The notes beneath the pieces are model-generated. The model was given only the letters and a program-made list of their open reading frames with translations. It did no database searches and was not told the DNA's origin. Source: an uncultured Lachnospiraceae bacterium (lineage in GTDB: Bacteria > Bacillota > Clostridia > Lachnospirales > Lachnospiraceae). Taken from it: a stretch of DNA of 61,092 nucleotides. The translations under genes and the position numbers were made by a program. Positions 1 to 8,369 of this stretch are shown here, one piece after another; the first letter of the stretch is position 1, and every line of letters begins with the position of its first letter. The DNA is taken from the NCBI GenBank assembly GCA_910587105.1, contig CAJUMB010000011.1, positions 12,025-73,116 on the forward strand, given 5' to 3'.

Positions 1-129
1 ACTTTCGAAAGCTCAATCCCAGGCCCCCTGCAAAGCCCGAATGCCAGTCTATCTGTTCTGCCGGGTCTATGGTTTGTGTAATTGTAATTATTTTTCTATT
101 CCCTCTTTCCCATTTACCCTTTCGTCAAT
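1..129 (-). pseudogene. N-terminal fragment of a PD-(D/E)XK (Rpn-like) protein, cut by window edge
   Basis: The minus strand is open from about position 129 to the left edge and reads ...ITQTIDPAEQIDWHSGFAGG followed by LGLSFRK. This resembles the N-terminus of a nuclease-like family frequent in Lachnospiraceae. The broken relative in this same window at 51870-52727 begins with a comparable WHLGFYGASELEF segment, so the match is partly internal. No ATG, GTG or TTG lies in frame between the upstream TAG (130-132) and the conserved part, so the start has decayed, is non-canonical, or was lost. The rest lies outside the window. The family assignment is by memory of the motif and is tentative. 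Confidence 0.35.
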
Positions 130-432
130 CTAACACCAACTAATGAAATATTACATATATAGTTTGCAATTATATTTTTTATTATTCTATAAGCTAATCC
201 TATTTTGTTTACTCTTTACATTATTTAGTATAACAGCCATGAATCTTTCTGACAAGACAGCATACACCCTTTAAAAATCACCTGCTTTTCCAGTTTTCAG
301 CCATCATATGGATTAAACTGTAAGTTATAAAAAAGCAGGCACACAAAGTACCTGCTTTTTTATCAACTCTTCTTTCCCCTACAACCACTATCAAAAAGTT
401 TTCACTGACAGCCTGCAAAAAACATCTGCCTC
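130..432. other. AT-rich intergenic stretch
   Basis: This stretch between the left-edge fragment and the last flagellar gene is strongly AT-rich and shows no convincing reading frame on either strand. The only structured element seen is the hairpin at 329-361. Confidence 0.6.
329..361 (-). terminator. Rho-independent terminator closing the fliD-fliS operon
   Basis: An 11-bp stem (329-339 pairs with 351-361, sequence AAAAAAGCAGG/CCTGCTTTTTT) is followed on the minus strand by a T run. It lies about 70 bp beyond the stop of the last flagellar gene at 433. The A/T tracts on both sides would also let it work in the other direction. Confidence 0.8.
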
Positions 433-831
433 TCATTGATAATAAGAATCCTTCCCGGCTACACGCTGGCTCATCTGCCTGTCAATCTGAATCGTTCTTT
501 CCAGAACTTTCCGCACGGAACTGGCAATCTCACTGATCTTCACAGCCTCAAACCCATCCGCTTCTTTCGCTGTCCCCTCATTCAGCCATCCTCTGGCCCG
601 CTCTCTTTTATCCGGCTCAAGTATGGATAACAGGTAACGGATATCCCGATCACAATCAGCCGCAAGCTCAATTCCTTCCTGCCGCATAGAGATCAGCATT
701 TCCATAGACACTCTGTCATTTCTGGAAAGGGCTTCCTGCATTTCCTGAGTCGTTTTCTGGATTTCATTTAAGCTTCCGTACTTTCTCTGGAGCTTTTTCA
801 TGATTTCCACATAAATTCCCTGCTCATCCAT
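433..831 (-). CDS. Small flagellar protein, FliT/FlgN-like chaperone candidate
   Basis: This 132-residue, charged, largely helical protein is encoded 18 bp after fliS. I see no catalytic motif, signal peptide or membrane segment. Size, helical character and position directly behind fliS match the usual place of a FliT-type export chaperone, which in other bacteria binds FliD. That role is inferred from context; the sequence itself is too divergent to name. The start follows a GGAGG about 12 bases upstream, slightly far, so a later start such as Met11 is possible. It ends about 70 bp before a clear terminator and is the last gene of the fliD operon. Confidence 0.6.
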   Translation of the reverse strand: MDEQGIYVEIMKKLQRKYGSLNEIQKTTQEMQEALSRNDRVSMEMLISMRQEGIELAADCDRDIRYLLSILEPDKRERARGWLNEGTAKEADGFEAVKISEIASSVRKVLERTIQIDRQMSQRVAGKDSYYQ

Positions 832-849
832 AGAAACTTACGTCCTCCA

Positions 850-1221
850 CTATCGACCTGATCTTTTTTCAGCCTGGCGGAAAGCATCCCGCAGTTCTTC
901 TACCAGAGGCTTCAACTCATCCAGAATCGCCTGCCTCCTGCTGGCCTTCACGCGGCTCAATTCGTATATAAAGAAATCATACAGGGCCCGCAGCTGAACA
1001 CTGATGGCATACTCACGATTCAGAGTCTGCTTCAAATACTTAATAATATCCACAGCCCTGTTGACAGACTGTTCAAAAACAACGTTGTCCTGGTCCTTTA
1101 ACGCCAATTCTGCCCTTGTGATTCTCTTTACCAGCTCATCAAAGAGCAGAAGCAGCATCTCGCCTTGTGTCATGGTAGACACTGCCTGATTTTTATACTG
1201 TTGATAACCGCTTGCAATCAT
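850..1221 (-). CDS. fliS: Flagellar export chaperone FliS
   Basis: The 123-residue product is of normal FliS length and begins MIASGYQQYKNQAV followed by STMTQGEMLLLLFDELV, the typical YxxxxVxTxxxxELxxxLxxG-like opening of FliS. It is all-helical and cytoplasmic. In known systems FliS binds the C-terminus of flagellin and keeps it from polymerising before export. It lies between fliD and the FliT-like gene with short gaps, so the three should be co-transcribed. No flagellin gene is visible in this window. Confidence 0.9.
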   Translation of the reverse strand: MIASGYQQYKNQAVSTMTQGEMLLLLFDELVKRITRAELALKDQDNVVFEQSVNRAVDIIKYLKQTLNREYAISVQLRALYDFFIYELSRVKASRRQAILDELKPLVEELRDAFRQAEKRSGR

Positions 1222-1248
1222 TTTCTTCCTCCTTCAAAGCAGTGGTTC

Positions 1249-3699
1249 TTAATAACCGCCTGACATAGAACTCAGGTAACTGCTCTGGCTGTTCATCTGG
1301 GCGATTACTGTTTCCAACCTGGTAAACTGGGAAATATAACGATCCTGCTCACTTTTCAACCGTGTCTGCAGCTGTTTAATCAGATCATCAATGTCCTTCA
1401 GTTCTCTATAAATCTCATTATCCGTCAAACTAAGAGCAGAAGACTCAGAACCAGCTCTTTGAACCAGACTTCCCTTGGGATTTCCCAAAGTCTTGGCATA
1501 AGAATCGGTGATCTTCTTCATATTCTTCATCAATCCCGGCTGAGACTCATCTGTACTGGTAAATATCTTAGCCACCTTATCCGGATCTGTCTCCAGTGCA
1601 TTCTTCAATTTATTCTCATCAATGGTCAGTTTACCATTGGCCGTATAATCAGAAACCTCAGAAATACCAATAGACTCCAACTGGGACATAAGAGAACCCA
1701 TGGTCACAAAACGCAGATCACTGGACAGCCCTCTGAGCAGGTCATCCCCAAACAGAATACCTTCCTTGGCTTTCTTCTCCCATTTCTCGATCTGCTCATC
1801 CGTCATTTCTTCCTTCTGCTCATCTGACAGAGGCTGATACTCACGGTTCGGTTTGGTGGTTAAAAAGCCATTTACCATGTCTACAATCTCGTTGTAGGCA
1901 TTTACCATGTCTTTAATGGAGCTTAAGACATTGTCCACGTTGGCTTTGGATTCGAAGGTTACTTCTTCGCCTTCAATGAATGTCGTCGCCTTGCCGTCTG
2001 CACCTTTTTCATAACCAAACTCACCCTTAATAGAAATATTCAGTCCATCATGAGTAAAATTATTTGTTCCTCTATATAAATCAACTTTTTCTGAAGATCC
2101 TGCATATTGTATTGTAACTATTGCATCCTGGCCCTTTTGATAGTTGGTTTCCAGACGTTGCTCTCCAAACAAAGCTTTTGCAAGTTTTCCATCCCAGGTA
2201 ACGCCACCACTGGCTCCATCTGCCTTTGAAGTAATTACAAATTTATCCGAATTCTGGAGATATGAAACCGTCACACCTGCATCAGATTTGTTAACTGCAT
2301 TTATTATGTCATTTATAGTACTTTTTTCCGTAATTCCATCAATTTTCACCCCGTTAATTACTAAATCTTCAGAGGTCAAATTTTTCAAATCAACAGAAGC
2401 CAAATTTTCCACTCCTGTCAGATTTGACCCAATTGATGCATTTAAATTCACCCTATTATTCTCTCCCGCAAGCACATGAAAGGCTCGATGAATCCCAACC
2501 ATGCCCTCACTGCCATAACTCAGGCTAAGACTTGAAGAAAAATCTTCTTCTTGTGGTTCTCCTGCTTCTCCCGGCAGCATCGTCTTTAAATTAAGACTTT
2601 TCGTTATATTTCCATAGCTGTCAGTACCTGTATTCGAGTCAAATTCAACCTGTATTCTTCCCTTTCCAAAAGCTTTATCAAATCCATCTTGTAATGCTTT
2701 TTTAACTGCATCTAAAACATCTTCTGACTTACTCAATGTAGCTAATGTCTCTTTCGAAGGCATTGCAATAGTAGCCGTTTGACCATTATAAGTAAATGTC
2801 AATGTCTGACCTGCTATCCTGGATTTGAAATCTAAAGCTTCGTATGTTTTATCCGCGGCAACTCTTATGTTATCTCCCTCGATTTTAAATTTATCGGGGT
2901 CTTCTTTCATGGCATCAGCAAATTTCTGATCTTCTTTCAGAAGTCCCATCTTCTCAAGAAGCTCTTGAGAACCGTCCACTATCTCCAACAATTCATCGTG
3001 TGACCCATTTTTTGTCAAAAAAATTCCATTTGTGTCAGCCCGGAATTCAACTACATTTGATAATTTTTGATCTCCTTCTATCGTAACATTCTTCAAGGCA
3101 TTATTTAACTGTTCAGCAACTGCCGCCAAATCACTGCTGCCTTTAGACAAATCAATCTCCCCAAAACTTACATTATAATTCTTATCGCCATATTGAATCC
3201 TAAGAGACTGATCCTGAAAAATGCTCACATCTTCTTTCGCACCCAATTGTCCTGTAGTCAGCGCACCATTAGATACTTTGCCCGTAGTATACGAAGCATT
3301 CTTCGCCATCTGCTTCACACCCAGAATAGTCAAAGAATCCGCAGAATTACTCCCCGCAGAGGTCACACTAACCTTAGAACTATTCTTCCCATGAGCCGTA
3401 ATATTAGTCTTGGCAAACAAAGCGGAACTGGACAAGTTGCTGGTTGGATTCGTATAATCCATATATTTAGAAGACAATGCGACTAATTTATCAGTCACAG
3501 AGCGATAAGCTGTCTGTTTCCATTCCCATGACTGTTTCTTCTGCTGTTTCTTCGCAATTTTCACCCGGGTGGCATAGGTCATAGATTCGATTAATGTATC
3601 CCTGTCCAGCCCACTGGCAAGTCCCCCGTATCCGTGTAGTCCACCTCCCCCGGATACAAGACTGCTGGTACTGCTCGATAAACTTCCAATTGATGCCAT
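1249..3699 (-). CDS. fliD: Flagellar filament cap protein FliD
   Basis: FliD caps the growing filament and helps flagellin subunits fold into place. The N-terminal part contains GLASGLDRDTLIESMTYATR, the FliD N-domain signature, followed by a helical WEWKQTAYRSV segment. The C-terminal quarter contains the helical FliD_C region (KGSLVQRAG, then a heptad-rich end with DIDDLIKQLQTRLKSEQDRY). At 816 residues it is much longer than the roughly 500 residues of Bacillus FliD, with the extra length in the central surface-exposed part. I chose ATG 3699 because AGGAG sits 8 bases before it; the ATG at 3708 overlaps that site. Confidence 0.93.
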   Translation of the reverse strand: MASIGSLSSSTSSLVSGGGGLHGYGGLASGLDRDTLIESMTYATRVKIAKKQQKKQSWEWKQTAYRSVTDKLVALSSKYMDYTNPTSNLSSSALFAKTNITAHGKNSSKVSVTSAGSNSADSLTILGVKQMAKNASYTTGKVSNGALTTGQLGAKEDVSIFQDQSLRIQYGDKNYNVSFGEIDLSKGSSDLAAVAEQLNNALKNVTIEGDQKLSNVVEFRADTNGIFLTKNGSHDELLEIVDGSQELLEKMGLLKEDQKFADAMKEDPDKFKIEGDNIRVAADKTYEALDFKSRIAGQTLTFTYNGQTATIAMPSKETLATLSKSEDVLDAVKKALQDGFDKAFGKGRIQVEFDSNTGTDSYGNITKSLNLKTMLPGEAGEPQEEDFSSSLSLSYGSEGMVGIHRAFHVLAGENNRVNLNASIGSNLTGVENLASVDLKNLTSEDLVINGVKIDGITEKSTINDIINAVNKSDAGVTVSYLQNSDKFVITSKADGASGGVTWDGKLAKALFGEQRLETNYQKGQDAIVTIQYAGSSEKVDLYRGTNNFTHDGLNISIKGEFGYEKGADGKATTFIEGEEVTFESKANVDNVLSSIKDMVNAYNEIVDMVNGFLTTKPNREYQPLSDEQKEEMTDEQIEKWEKKAKEGILFGDDLLRGLSSDLRFVTMGSLMSQLESIGISEVSDYTANGKLTIDENKLKNALETDPDKVAKIFTSTDESQPGLMKNMKKITDSYAKTLGNPKGSLVQRAGSESSALSLTDNEIYRELKDIDDLIKQLQTRLKSEQDRYISQFTRLETVIAQMNSQSSYLSSMSGGY

Positions 3700-3749
3700 A
3701 TGATACATCTCCTTTCATAAACATACGAATAAACGCATAAACTAATAAC

Positions 3750-4022
3750 TCAATCAATCCAAAACACAGCCGCTGTAAAGGGATAATTGTCCCTGCTTGT
3801 ATAGGGACAGTAACCCATTTCCGGCGGCGTCCCTTGACACAGAAATGTATCCTTTGCAGCAACATTCCTGCCATGAAAATATATCTTCCACAGGGACACT
3901 CCTCTGCGGTAAAACATATATTCCCCCTCAGCTGCTTCAGGAAAAATCCCCGGCAGCAACTCCCATACACCGTCAACACAGAGGAAATCAACCTTCAAAT
4001 TCAACAATTTCTTGAATTTCAT
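3750..4022 (-). CDS. Hypothetical 90-residue protein upstream of fliD
   Basis: An open frame of 90 codons lies 50 bp upstream of fliD in the same direction. Its codon use looks natural and it ends in a plausible aromatic-rich C-terminus (CPYTSRDNYPFTAAVFWID). No known domain, signal peptide or membrane helix is recognised. There is no good ribosome binding site before the ATG (only AAATAAGTATAG), which lowers confidence. A sigma-D-like -10 (GTCGATAA on the minus strand) lies just upstream. It could be a real small gene, a decayed gene, or part of the fliD leader. Confidence 0.4.
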   Translation of the reverse strand: MKFKKLLNLKVDFLCVDGVWELLPGIFPEAAEGEYMFYRRGVSLWKIYFHGRNVAAKDTFLCQGTPPEMGYCPYTSRDNYPFTAAVFWID

Positions 4023-4034
4023 CTATACTTATTT

Positions 4035-4052
4035 ATCGACATATAGTATACT
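4035..4052 (-). promoter_or_regulatory. Candidate divergent promoter region between the fliD operon and parA
   Basis: On the minus strand this reads AGTATACTATATGTCGATAA. GTCGATAA is one base off the sigma-D (sigma-28) -10 consensus GCCGATAA, which would fit fliD as a late flagellar gene, but I do not find a good TAAA -35 at the proper distance. AGTATACT at 4045-4052 is a perfect palindrome, so it could serve as a -10 in either direction for the two diverging units. This is weak evidence. Confidence 0.3.
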
Positions 4053-4131
4053 TAAATAATAGTAAAAATGAGAATTTAAAAGCCACACACAAGCGAAAAC
4101 AGTAATAAACTAACGAAATGGAGGTTTCATC

Positions 4132-4902
4132 TTGTCAACAAACATTGTACTTACCAATCAAAAAGGCGGTGTTGGTAAGACTACCACAACTTCCGCTATC
4201 GCCTGCAGCCTTGTAGAGCGCAGAAACACCAAAGTCCTGGCCATAGACCTGGACCCGCAGGGCAACCTGGGCTTCAGCCTGGGATTAGATATAGAAAACA
4301 GCAGTACCATCTACGAAGTATTAAATGGTGAAGTGCCGCTGCGGGAGGCCATACAGCCCACAGAGTACTGCGATGTGATTACCTCCAACATTTTACTGAG
4401 CCGGGCGGAACTGGAATTCACCGGAACAGGCAGAGAATCCCTGTTGAAGAAAGCCCTGGAACCTGTCAAAGATTTTTACGATTATATTATCATCGACACG
4501 CCTCCGGCGTTAAATGTGCTGACAGTCAATGCCTACACCGTTGCCGACCATTTGATCATTCCCATGGTTCCGGAGATTTTAAGCCTTCTTGCAGTCACCC
4601 AGATCAAGGAGACCATCGATTCCGTAAAGTCCACATTTAACCCGGACCTGAATGTGCTGGGCATTCTGCTGACTAAATATAACGGGCGGACCATCCTGGC
4701 AAGAGAAGTCAGCGAAATGGCAGAAAATATCGCCCGGCAGATTGGGACCAAAGTGTTCCAGACCCAGATCAGGGCCAGCGTATCAGTGGCAGAAGCACCC
4801 GCCCATGGGGAGAGCATATTTGACTATGCACCTCAGTCCAATCCATCCCAGGATTACAAAAAATTCGTAGAAGAAATCGCTCCGGATATCCACCTTCAAT
4901 AA
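4132..4902 (+). CDS. ParA/Soj/MinD-type ATPase
   Basis: This 256-residue protein has the deviant Walker A motif KGGVGKTT (residues 11-18), the LAIDLDPQGNLG motif near residue 38 and Walker B YIIIDTPPAL. It is therefore a ParA-family ATPase that dimerises on ATP and positions cargo on the nucleoid or at a pole. It starts with TTG, supported by GGAGG 8 bases upstream. No ParB partner is encoded nearby. The gene sits inside a flagellar region that lacks the ParA-like FlhG, so a role in placing flagella or chemoreceptor arrays is possible, but that is inference. It lacks the N-terminal DQA(E/S)xLR-type FlhF-activating motif expected in FlhG. Confidence 0.9.
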   Translation: MSTNIVLTNQKGGVGKTTTTSAIACSLVERRNTKVLAIDLDPQGNLGFSLGLDIENSSTIYEVLNGEVPLREAIQPTEYCDVITSNILLSRAELEFTGTGRESLLKKALEPVKDFYDYIIIDTPPALNVLTVNAYTVADHLIIPMVPEILSLLAVTQIKETIDSVKSTFNPDLNVLGILLTKYNGRTILAREVSEMAENIARQIGTKVFQTQIRASVSVAEAPAHGESIFDYAPQSNPSQDYKKFVEEIAPDIHLQ

Positions 4903-4943
4903 AAACCGGACTGCATAAAATAATCGTTATATGTGAGCAGCCC

Positions 4944-4988
4944 AATAATCAGAGCGTCAAAATCAACTCATTTGACGCTCTGATTATT
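4944..4988 (+). terminator. Very strong hairpin between parA and the comFB-like gene
   Basis: A perfect 18-bp stem (4944-4961 with 4971-4988) encloses a 9-base loop and is followed by TTTCTTAAATT. It begins 42 bp after the parA stop and ends 29 bp before the next start codon, with the ribosome binding site AAAGGAG in between. It looks like an intrinsic terminator, but no obvious separate promoter follows, so it may set a low read-through level for the second gene. Confidence 0.8.
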
Positions 4989-5017
4989 TCTTAAATTGTC
5001 GCAAAGGAGAAATACCA

Positions 5018-6133
5018 ATGGCACGAAAAAGCAATAAGACATCACACGTATTAAATCTTCTGGCCGGTGAAGAATCTGTGCCGGAAGCAGAAGAAAAAAA
5101 AGAGGAAAAAGAAAAAAACAATACAGAGGCAAAAGCTGAATCCGAGGAATCTGCTGATAAAAAAGCGCCTGCCCCGGATACCCCGGAAATATCTATCGTG
5201 ACTGCTGGAAACAGCACCGATGACCCTTTATCCGATCTCATCCGAGACCAGCTGGAAGAGACTCTCGAGCAGGCTGAAAATCAGGAAACGGCCTCAGAAG
5301 AATCCATACCAGAAACCAGCCACAATGAAAAATCAACGGAAGCTGTAACCGAAAATATGGAATCTGACCAGAAGACATCTTCCCCTCAAACTACGGGCAC
5401 AGGAGAACTTTCTTCCTTAAAAACAGAATCAAGTGCAGATAATACCATGAATACTGATACCGCCGCAGACACAGATAATTCTGTAGCAGCCGATACCAAT
5501 GCAGAGGCAAATACTGCCATAGATACCAATGCCGTTGCTAAAGAAAATTCTGCCATAGATTCTAACGATGCCGCTCAAGATGATTCTGCCTTGGCTTCCG
5601 ATATCACTGAGGAAAAAGATTCTGACTCGGCTTCCAATATCGCTGAGAAAGATAATTCTGACTCGGCTTCCAATATCACTGAGGAAGATGATTCTGCTAT
5701 AGATACTAATATCGCCCCAGAAGAAGAACTCTCCGCAGCCCCAGACACCATCACAGACGCCAGCGTGGATGCAGCGGCCAGCGAAGCCCTCCCGCCAAAC
5801 CATCCGGTTATATCCCCGGATCACCTGAATGCCCTTCTCTATCCGGAAGATGCAGAAGATGATTCCGTTCATTACCGTTTCATCAATGTAATGGAATATG
5901 TTGTCAAAGATATGGTTTTGGACTACATGCAGAGATTCGGTATGTGTACCTGTGAGCGCTGTGTGGTAGACACCACAGCCTTGACTTTGACTTTCTGTTC
6001 CTCTAAATATATTGTGGTGGACAAGCACACGGTGTCTCCCTTATTGAACTACTATGCCAACAAGTACACCGGCGATGTGACAGTGGCTCTCACCAGAGCC
6101 TGCACCATGGTAAATGAAAAACCCCGCCATTAA
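5018..6133 (+). CDS. ComFB-domain protein with long acidic N-terminal region
   Basis: The last ~85 residues of this 371-residue protein match the late-competence ComFB family: FINVMEYVVKDMVLDYMQRF, then the CTCERC cysteine pair, VVDTTALTL and YIVVDKHT. ComFB-type domains are reported to bind cyclic dinucleotides in cyanobacteria. Residues ~15-285 are low-complexity, rich in Glu, Asp, Ser, Ala and Asn, with near-repeats such as SDSASNI and DTN. They are likely disordered. AAAGGAG lies 8 bases before the ATG. It follows a parA gene, which suggests a localisation partner or cargo. Its stop codon lies in the loop of the next terminator. Confidence 0.8.
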   Translation: MARKSNKTSHVLNLLAGEESVPEAEEKKEEKEKNNTEAKAESEESADKKAPAPDTPEISIVTAGNSTDDPLSDLIRDQLEETLEQAENQETASEESIPETSHNEKSTEAVTENMESDQKTSSPQTTGTGELSSLKTESSADNTMNTDTAADTDNSVAADTNAEANTAIDTNAVAKENSAIDSNDAAQDDSALASDITEEKDSDSASNIAEKDNSDSASNITEEDDSAIDTNIAPEEELSAAPDTITDASVDAAASEALPPNHPVISPDHLNALLYPEDAEDDSVHYRFINVMEYVVKDMVLDYMQRFGMCTCERCVVDTTALTLTFCSSKYIVVDKHTVSPLLNYYANKYTGDVTVALTRACTMVNEKPRH

Positions 6134-6157
6134 TCTGGCGGGGTTTGATTTTTTTAT
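6119..6157. terminator. Terminator shared by convergent genes
   Basis: A 10-bp GC-rich stem (6119-6128 AAACCCCGCC with 6137-6146 GGCGGGGTTT) is followed on the plus strand by GATTTTTTTATT. It ends transcription of the ComFB-type gene and overlaps the end of the convergent EAL-like/HDOD gene, whose stop begins at 6154. An A run before the stem allows partial use on the minus strand. Confidence 0.85.
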
Positions 6158-7443
6158 TCTTCACTTTCTTCGCCGGTCTTTTCTTCGTTTTCCTCTTCCG
6201 GCCGTTCTACGTCACTGCTTAAATTATCCCAGATTTCATTTACTTCCTCTACACTGTCCATGTAGATCTGTGCAATCACATTAGCCGGAATGTTAAACTG
6301 TGATGTATATTGTCTTAATCTTTTCCAGTCTGCCTGTTCATAACATAAAACCATATCGAACAGAGCCCCGCCGATTCCCGTATGTTCCACCAAAGCATCT
6401 CTGGCCACATCGGGAAGGGGAATATCCTCCAGTAATTCCTCCAGAGGCGCGTCAATAATGTAGTCCATGGTGGAGAACATACCAATCAGATACGCCTCAG
6501 ACCGGATAATCTCCCTGGTCTTCATGTATTCCACCAGCGCAGACATAAAGGTAGCTCTCAGGAAAGATAACTTCAGCACTTCATCAGAAGCCGCATTCCG
6601 CTCGTCATCCTTAATGCTCAGCAGATAAACCCACTGGCGAAGCTGGCTGATTCCCAATGTCACCAATGCCTGACGAATGGAAGATGTCTTCTTTCTCAAA
6701 GCAAAATAGGCGGAATTGACCATTTTCAAAACAGAATAACTCAGAGAAGCATCCCGGCTGATAATAGTCTCAATCATCTCCACATCCGGCTCATCCTTGG
6801 TCACTTCCACTACCAGCTGGAAGAAGTTGCCCTCCAGATAATCCATTTTGTTGGACTTAGTAATCATGGCTGTCTCTATGTAATTGCCTTCCAGATAATC
6901 CATACCCATGATCTTAACCAGGTCGTATTCTTCTTTTGTATTGACACCTACGGCGATGCATTTTTTGTCAAAACTGTGAAGCATCTCCACCAGATTTGCC
7001 AGAGATACCCGTCCCTTTTCATCTTTAACACCCGCCACATCAATCTTTACAAATTCAACCATCTCCAAGAGACTGAGATACTTGGGTGAATACTGAAAAT
7101 TATTAATGGCAAACCGATACCCATCTTTCCTGTATTTTTTCATGATACTCGGTGTCAGGGGATGAACCACGATATTATCTTCAATCTGGATTACCATTTT
7201 TTCCTTATCAAACATCTTAGGTGTATTGCGGAAAAACAAAGTAGGCGGAAAAGACAAAAAAGTCATTTTTTCCCTGAAAATAACATCGTTATTCTGTGTA
7301 AGAAACCCTGCAATCGCATCTGCGATCACATGTTCGGAGCCATTGTACAGACTGTCGTTATCGTTCTGTATTAAAATCTCATAACCAACCACTTCATCAT
7401 TCTTAGGCTCCTTAATAGCCTGACGAACAATATACTTATCCAT
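6154..7443 (-). CDS. EAL-like/HDOD signalling protein (degenerate EAL)
   Basis: The 429-residue protein has an N-terminal EAL-fold domain (about 1-190) and a C-terminal HDOD domain (about 200-400; SRDASLSYSVLKMVNSAYF), the layout of Bacillus YuxH. The EAL domain is probably inactive. The signature EAL reads EIL (VVGYEILIQ), and the metal-binding DDFG motif reads NNFQ (FAINNFQYSP). It is thus more likely a sensor or adaptor than a c-di-GMP phosphodiesterase. It ends in an acidic tail. Its start overlaps the cheV stop by 8 bp, so it is translationally coupled to cheV and is the last gene of the main flagellar run. Confidence 0.85.
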   Translation of the reverse strand: MDKYIVRQAIKEPKNDEVVGYEILIQNDNDSLYNGSEHVIADAIAGFLTQNNDVIFREKMTFLSFPPTLFFRNTPKMFDKEKMVIQIEDNIVVHPLTPSIMKKYRKDGYRFAINNFQYSPKYLSLLEMVEFVKIDVAGVKDEKGRVSLANLVEMLHSFDKKCIAVGVNTKEEYDLVKIMGMDYLEGNYIETAMITKSNKMDYLEGNFFQLVVEVTKDEPDVEMIETIISRDASLSYSVLKMVNSAYFALRKKTSSIRQALVTLGISQLRQWVYLLSIKDDERNAASDEVLKLSFLRATFMSALVEYMKTREIIRSEAYLIGMFSTMDYIIDAPLEELLEDIPLPDVARDALVEHTGIGGALFDMVLCYEQADWKRLRQYTSQFNIPANVIAQIYMDSVEEVNEIWDNLSSDVERPEEENEEKTGEESEE

Positions 7444-8356
7444 TAATTTCTTCCCTCTCCAGCAAATGATCCATAACTTCTACCAGGTGCCCGATTTCCG
7501 GCTTCGAAAGCTGTTCATCTGCCCCAAGCTGCTTTCCTTTAATTTCCATTTCCTGGTTAATCAGGGATGAGAAAATAATCAAAGGAATATGTTTCAGTTT
7601 TTCATTTTCCTTAACTAATTTCGTAAGGCGGTGCCCATCCATTTTAGGCATCTCAATATCAGTAATGATCAGGCCGACTTTCTTGTCGAGTTCTGGGTCA
7701 TTCTGCACACTTTTCAGGAAATTCCACGCTTCCTGGCCGTTGTTAAACTTTTTGAGATTGCCATAACCGGCTTTTATCAAAGACTGTTCAATCATTTTAG
7801 TCAGCAGAATAGAATCCTCTGCCAAAATAATTGGACGGTCGCTTCTGTTCCTTTCGCCCAGCTTGTCAATCTCTGACTGCTGGATTCCCGTCTCTGGGGC
7901 AATCTCAGTCACTATTTTTTCAAAATCTAATATGGTAACCAGATCCGAACCGCATTGTGCAATCCCCGTGGCCACACTCTCCTCGCCCTGGTTCAGTGTA
8001 TTGTCTGGTTTCTGGATATCTGTCCAGGATATTCTGCTGATTCCCACTACATTATGTACCCGGAAGGCAATATGCATCTTATTGAAATTTGTCACAAGAA
8101 ATAAATCCCTGGCATTCTTTTCTGTGGGCTTTCCTGTCAGATAAAAAGGCAGATCCACCACAGTCAAGAGGATATCTCTTGGCTTAAAAATACCTTCCAC
8201 AGAAGGATGCACATGAGGAACAGGTTTCACCTTATCGGACATCATGATCTCCGTCACCTTCGCCACATTAATCCCATACAGCTCCCCATATATAATGAAC
8301 TGCATAATTTCAATTTCGTTCGTACCTGATTCCAGTAAAATCTCTGTCTGCGCCAT
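7436..8356 (-). CDS. cheV: Chemotaxis coupling/response regulator protein CheV
   Basis: CheV joins a CheW-like scaffold domain (about 15-160; MQFIIYGELYGINVAKVTEI) to a receiver domain (about 175-300; RPIILAEDSILL, phospho-acceptor in GLIITDIEMPKMDG, and the conserved Lys in LSKPE). It couples receptors to CheA and tunes adaptation. The true start is ATG 8356, with AGGAG 8 bases upstream; a longer frame reaches back to 8395 but would overlap cheD. It lies 13 bp after cheD and overlaps the next gene. No cheA or cheW is present in this window, so its partners are encoded elsewhere. Confidence 0.92.
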   Translation of the reverse strand: MAQTEILLESGTNEIEIMQFIIYGELYGINVAKVTEIMMSDKVKPVPHVHPSVEGIFKPRDILLTVVDLPFYLTGKPTEKNARDLFLVTNFNKMHIAFRVHNVVGISRISWTDIQKPDNTLNQGEESVATGIAQCGSDLVTILDFEKIVTEIAPETGIQQSEIDKLGERNRSDRPIILAEDSILLTKMIEQSLIKAGYGNLKKFNNGQEAWNFLKSVQNDPELDKKVGLIITDIEMPKMDGHRLTKLVKENEKLKHIPLIIFSSLINQEMEIKGKQLGADEQLSKPEIGHLVEVMDHLLEREEING

Positions 8357-8369
8357 ATCATCCTCTCCT

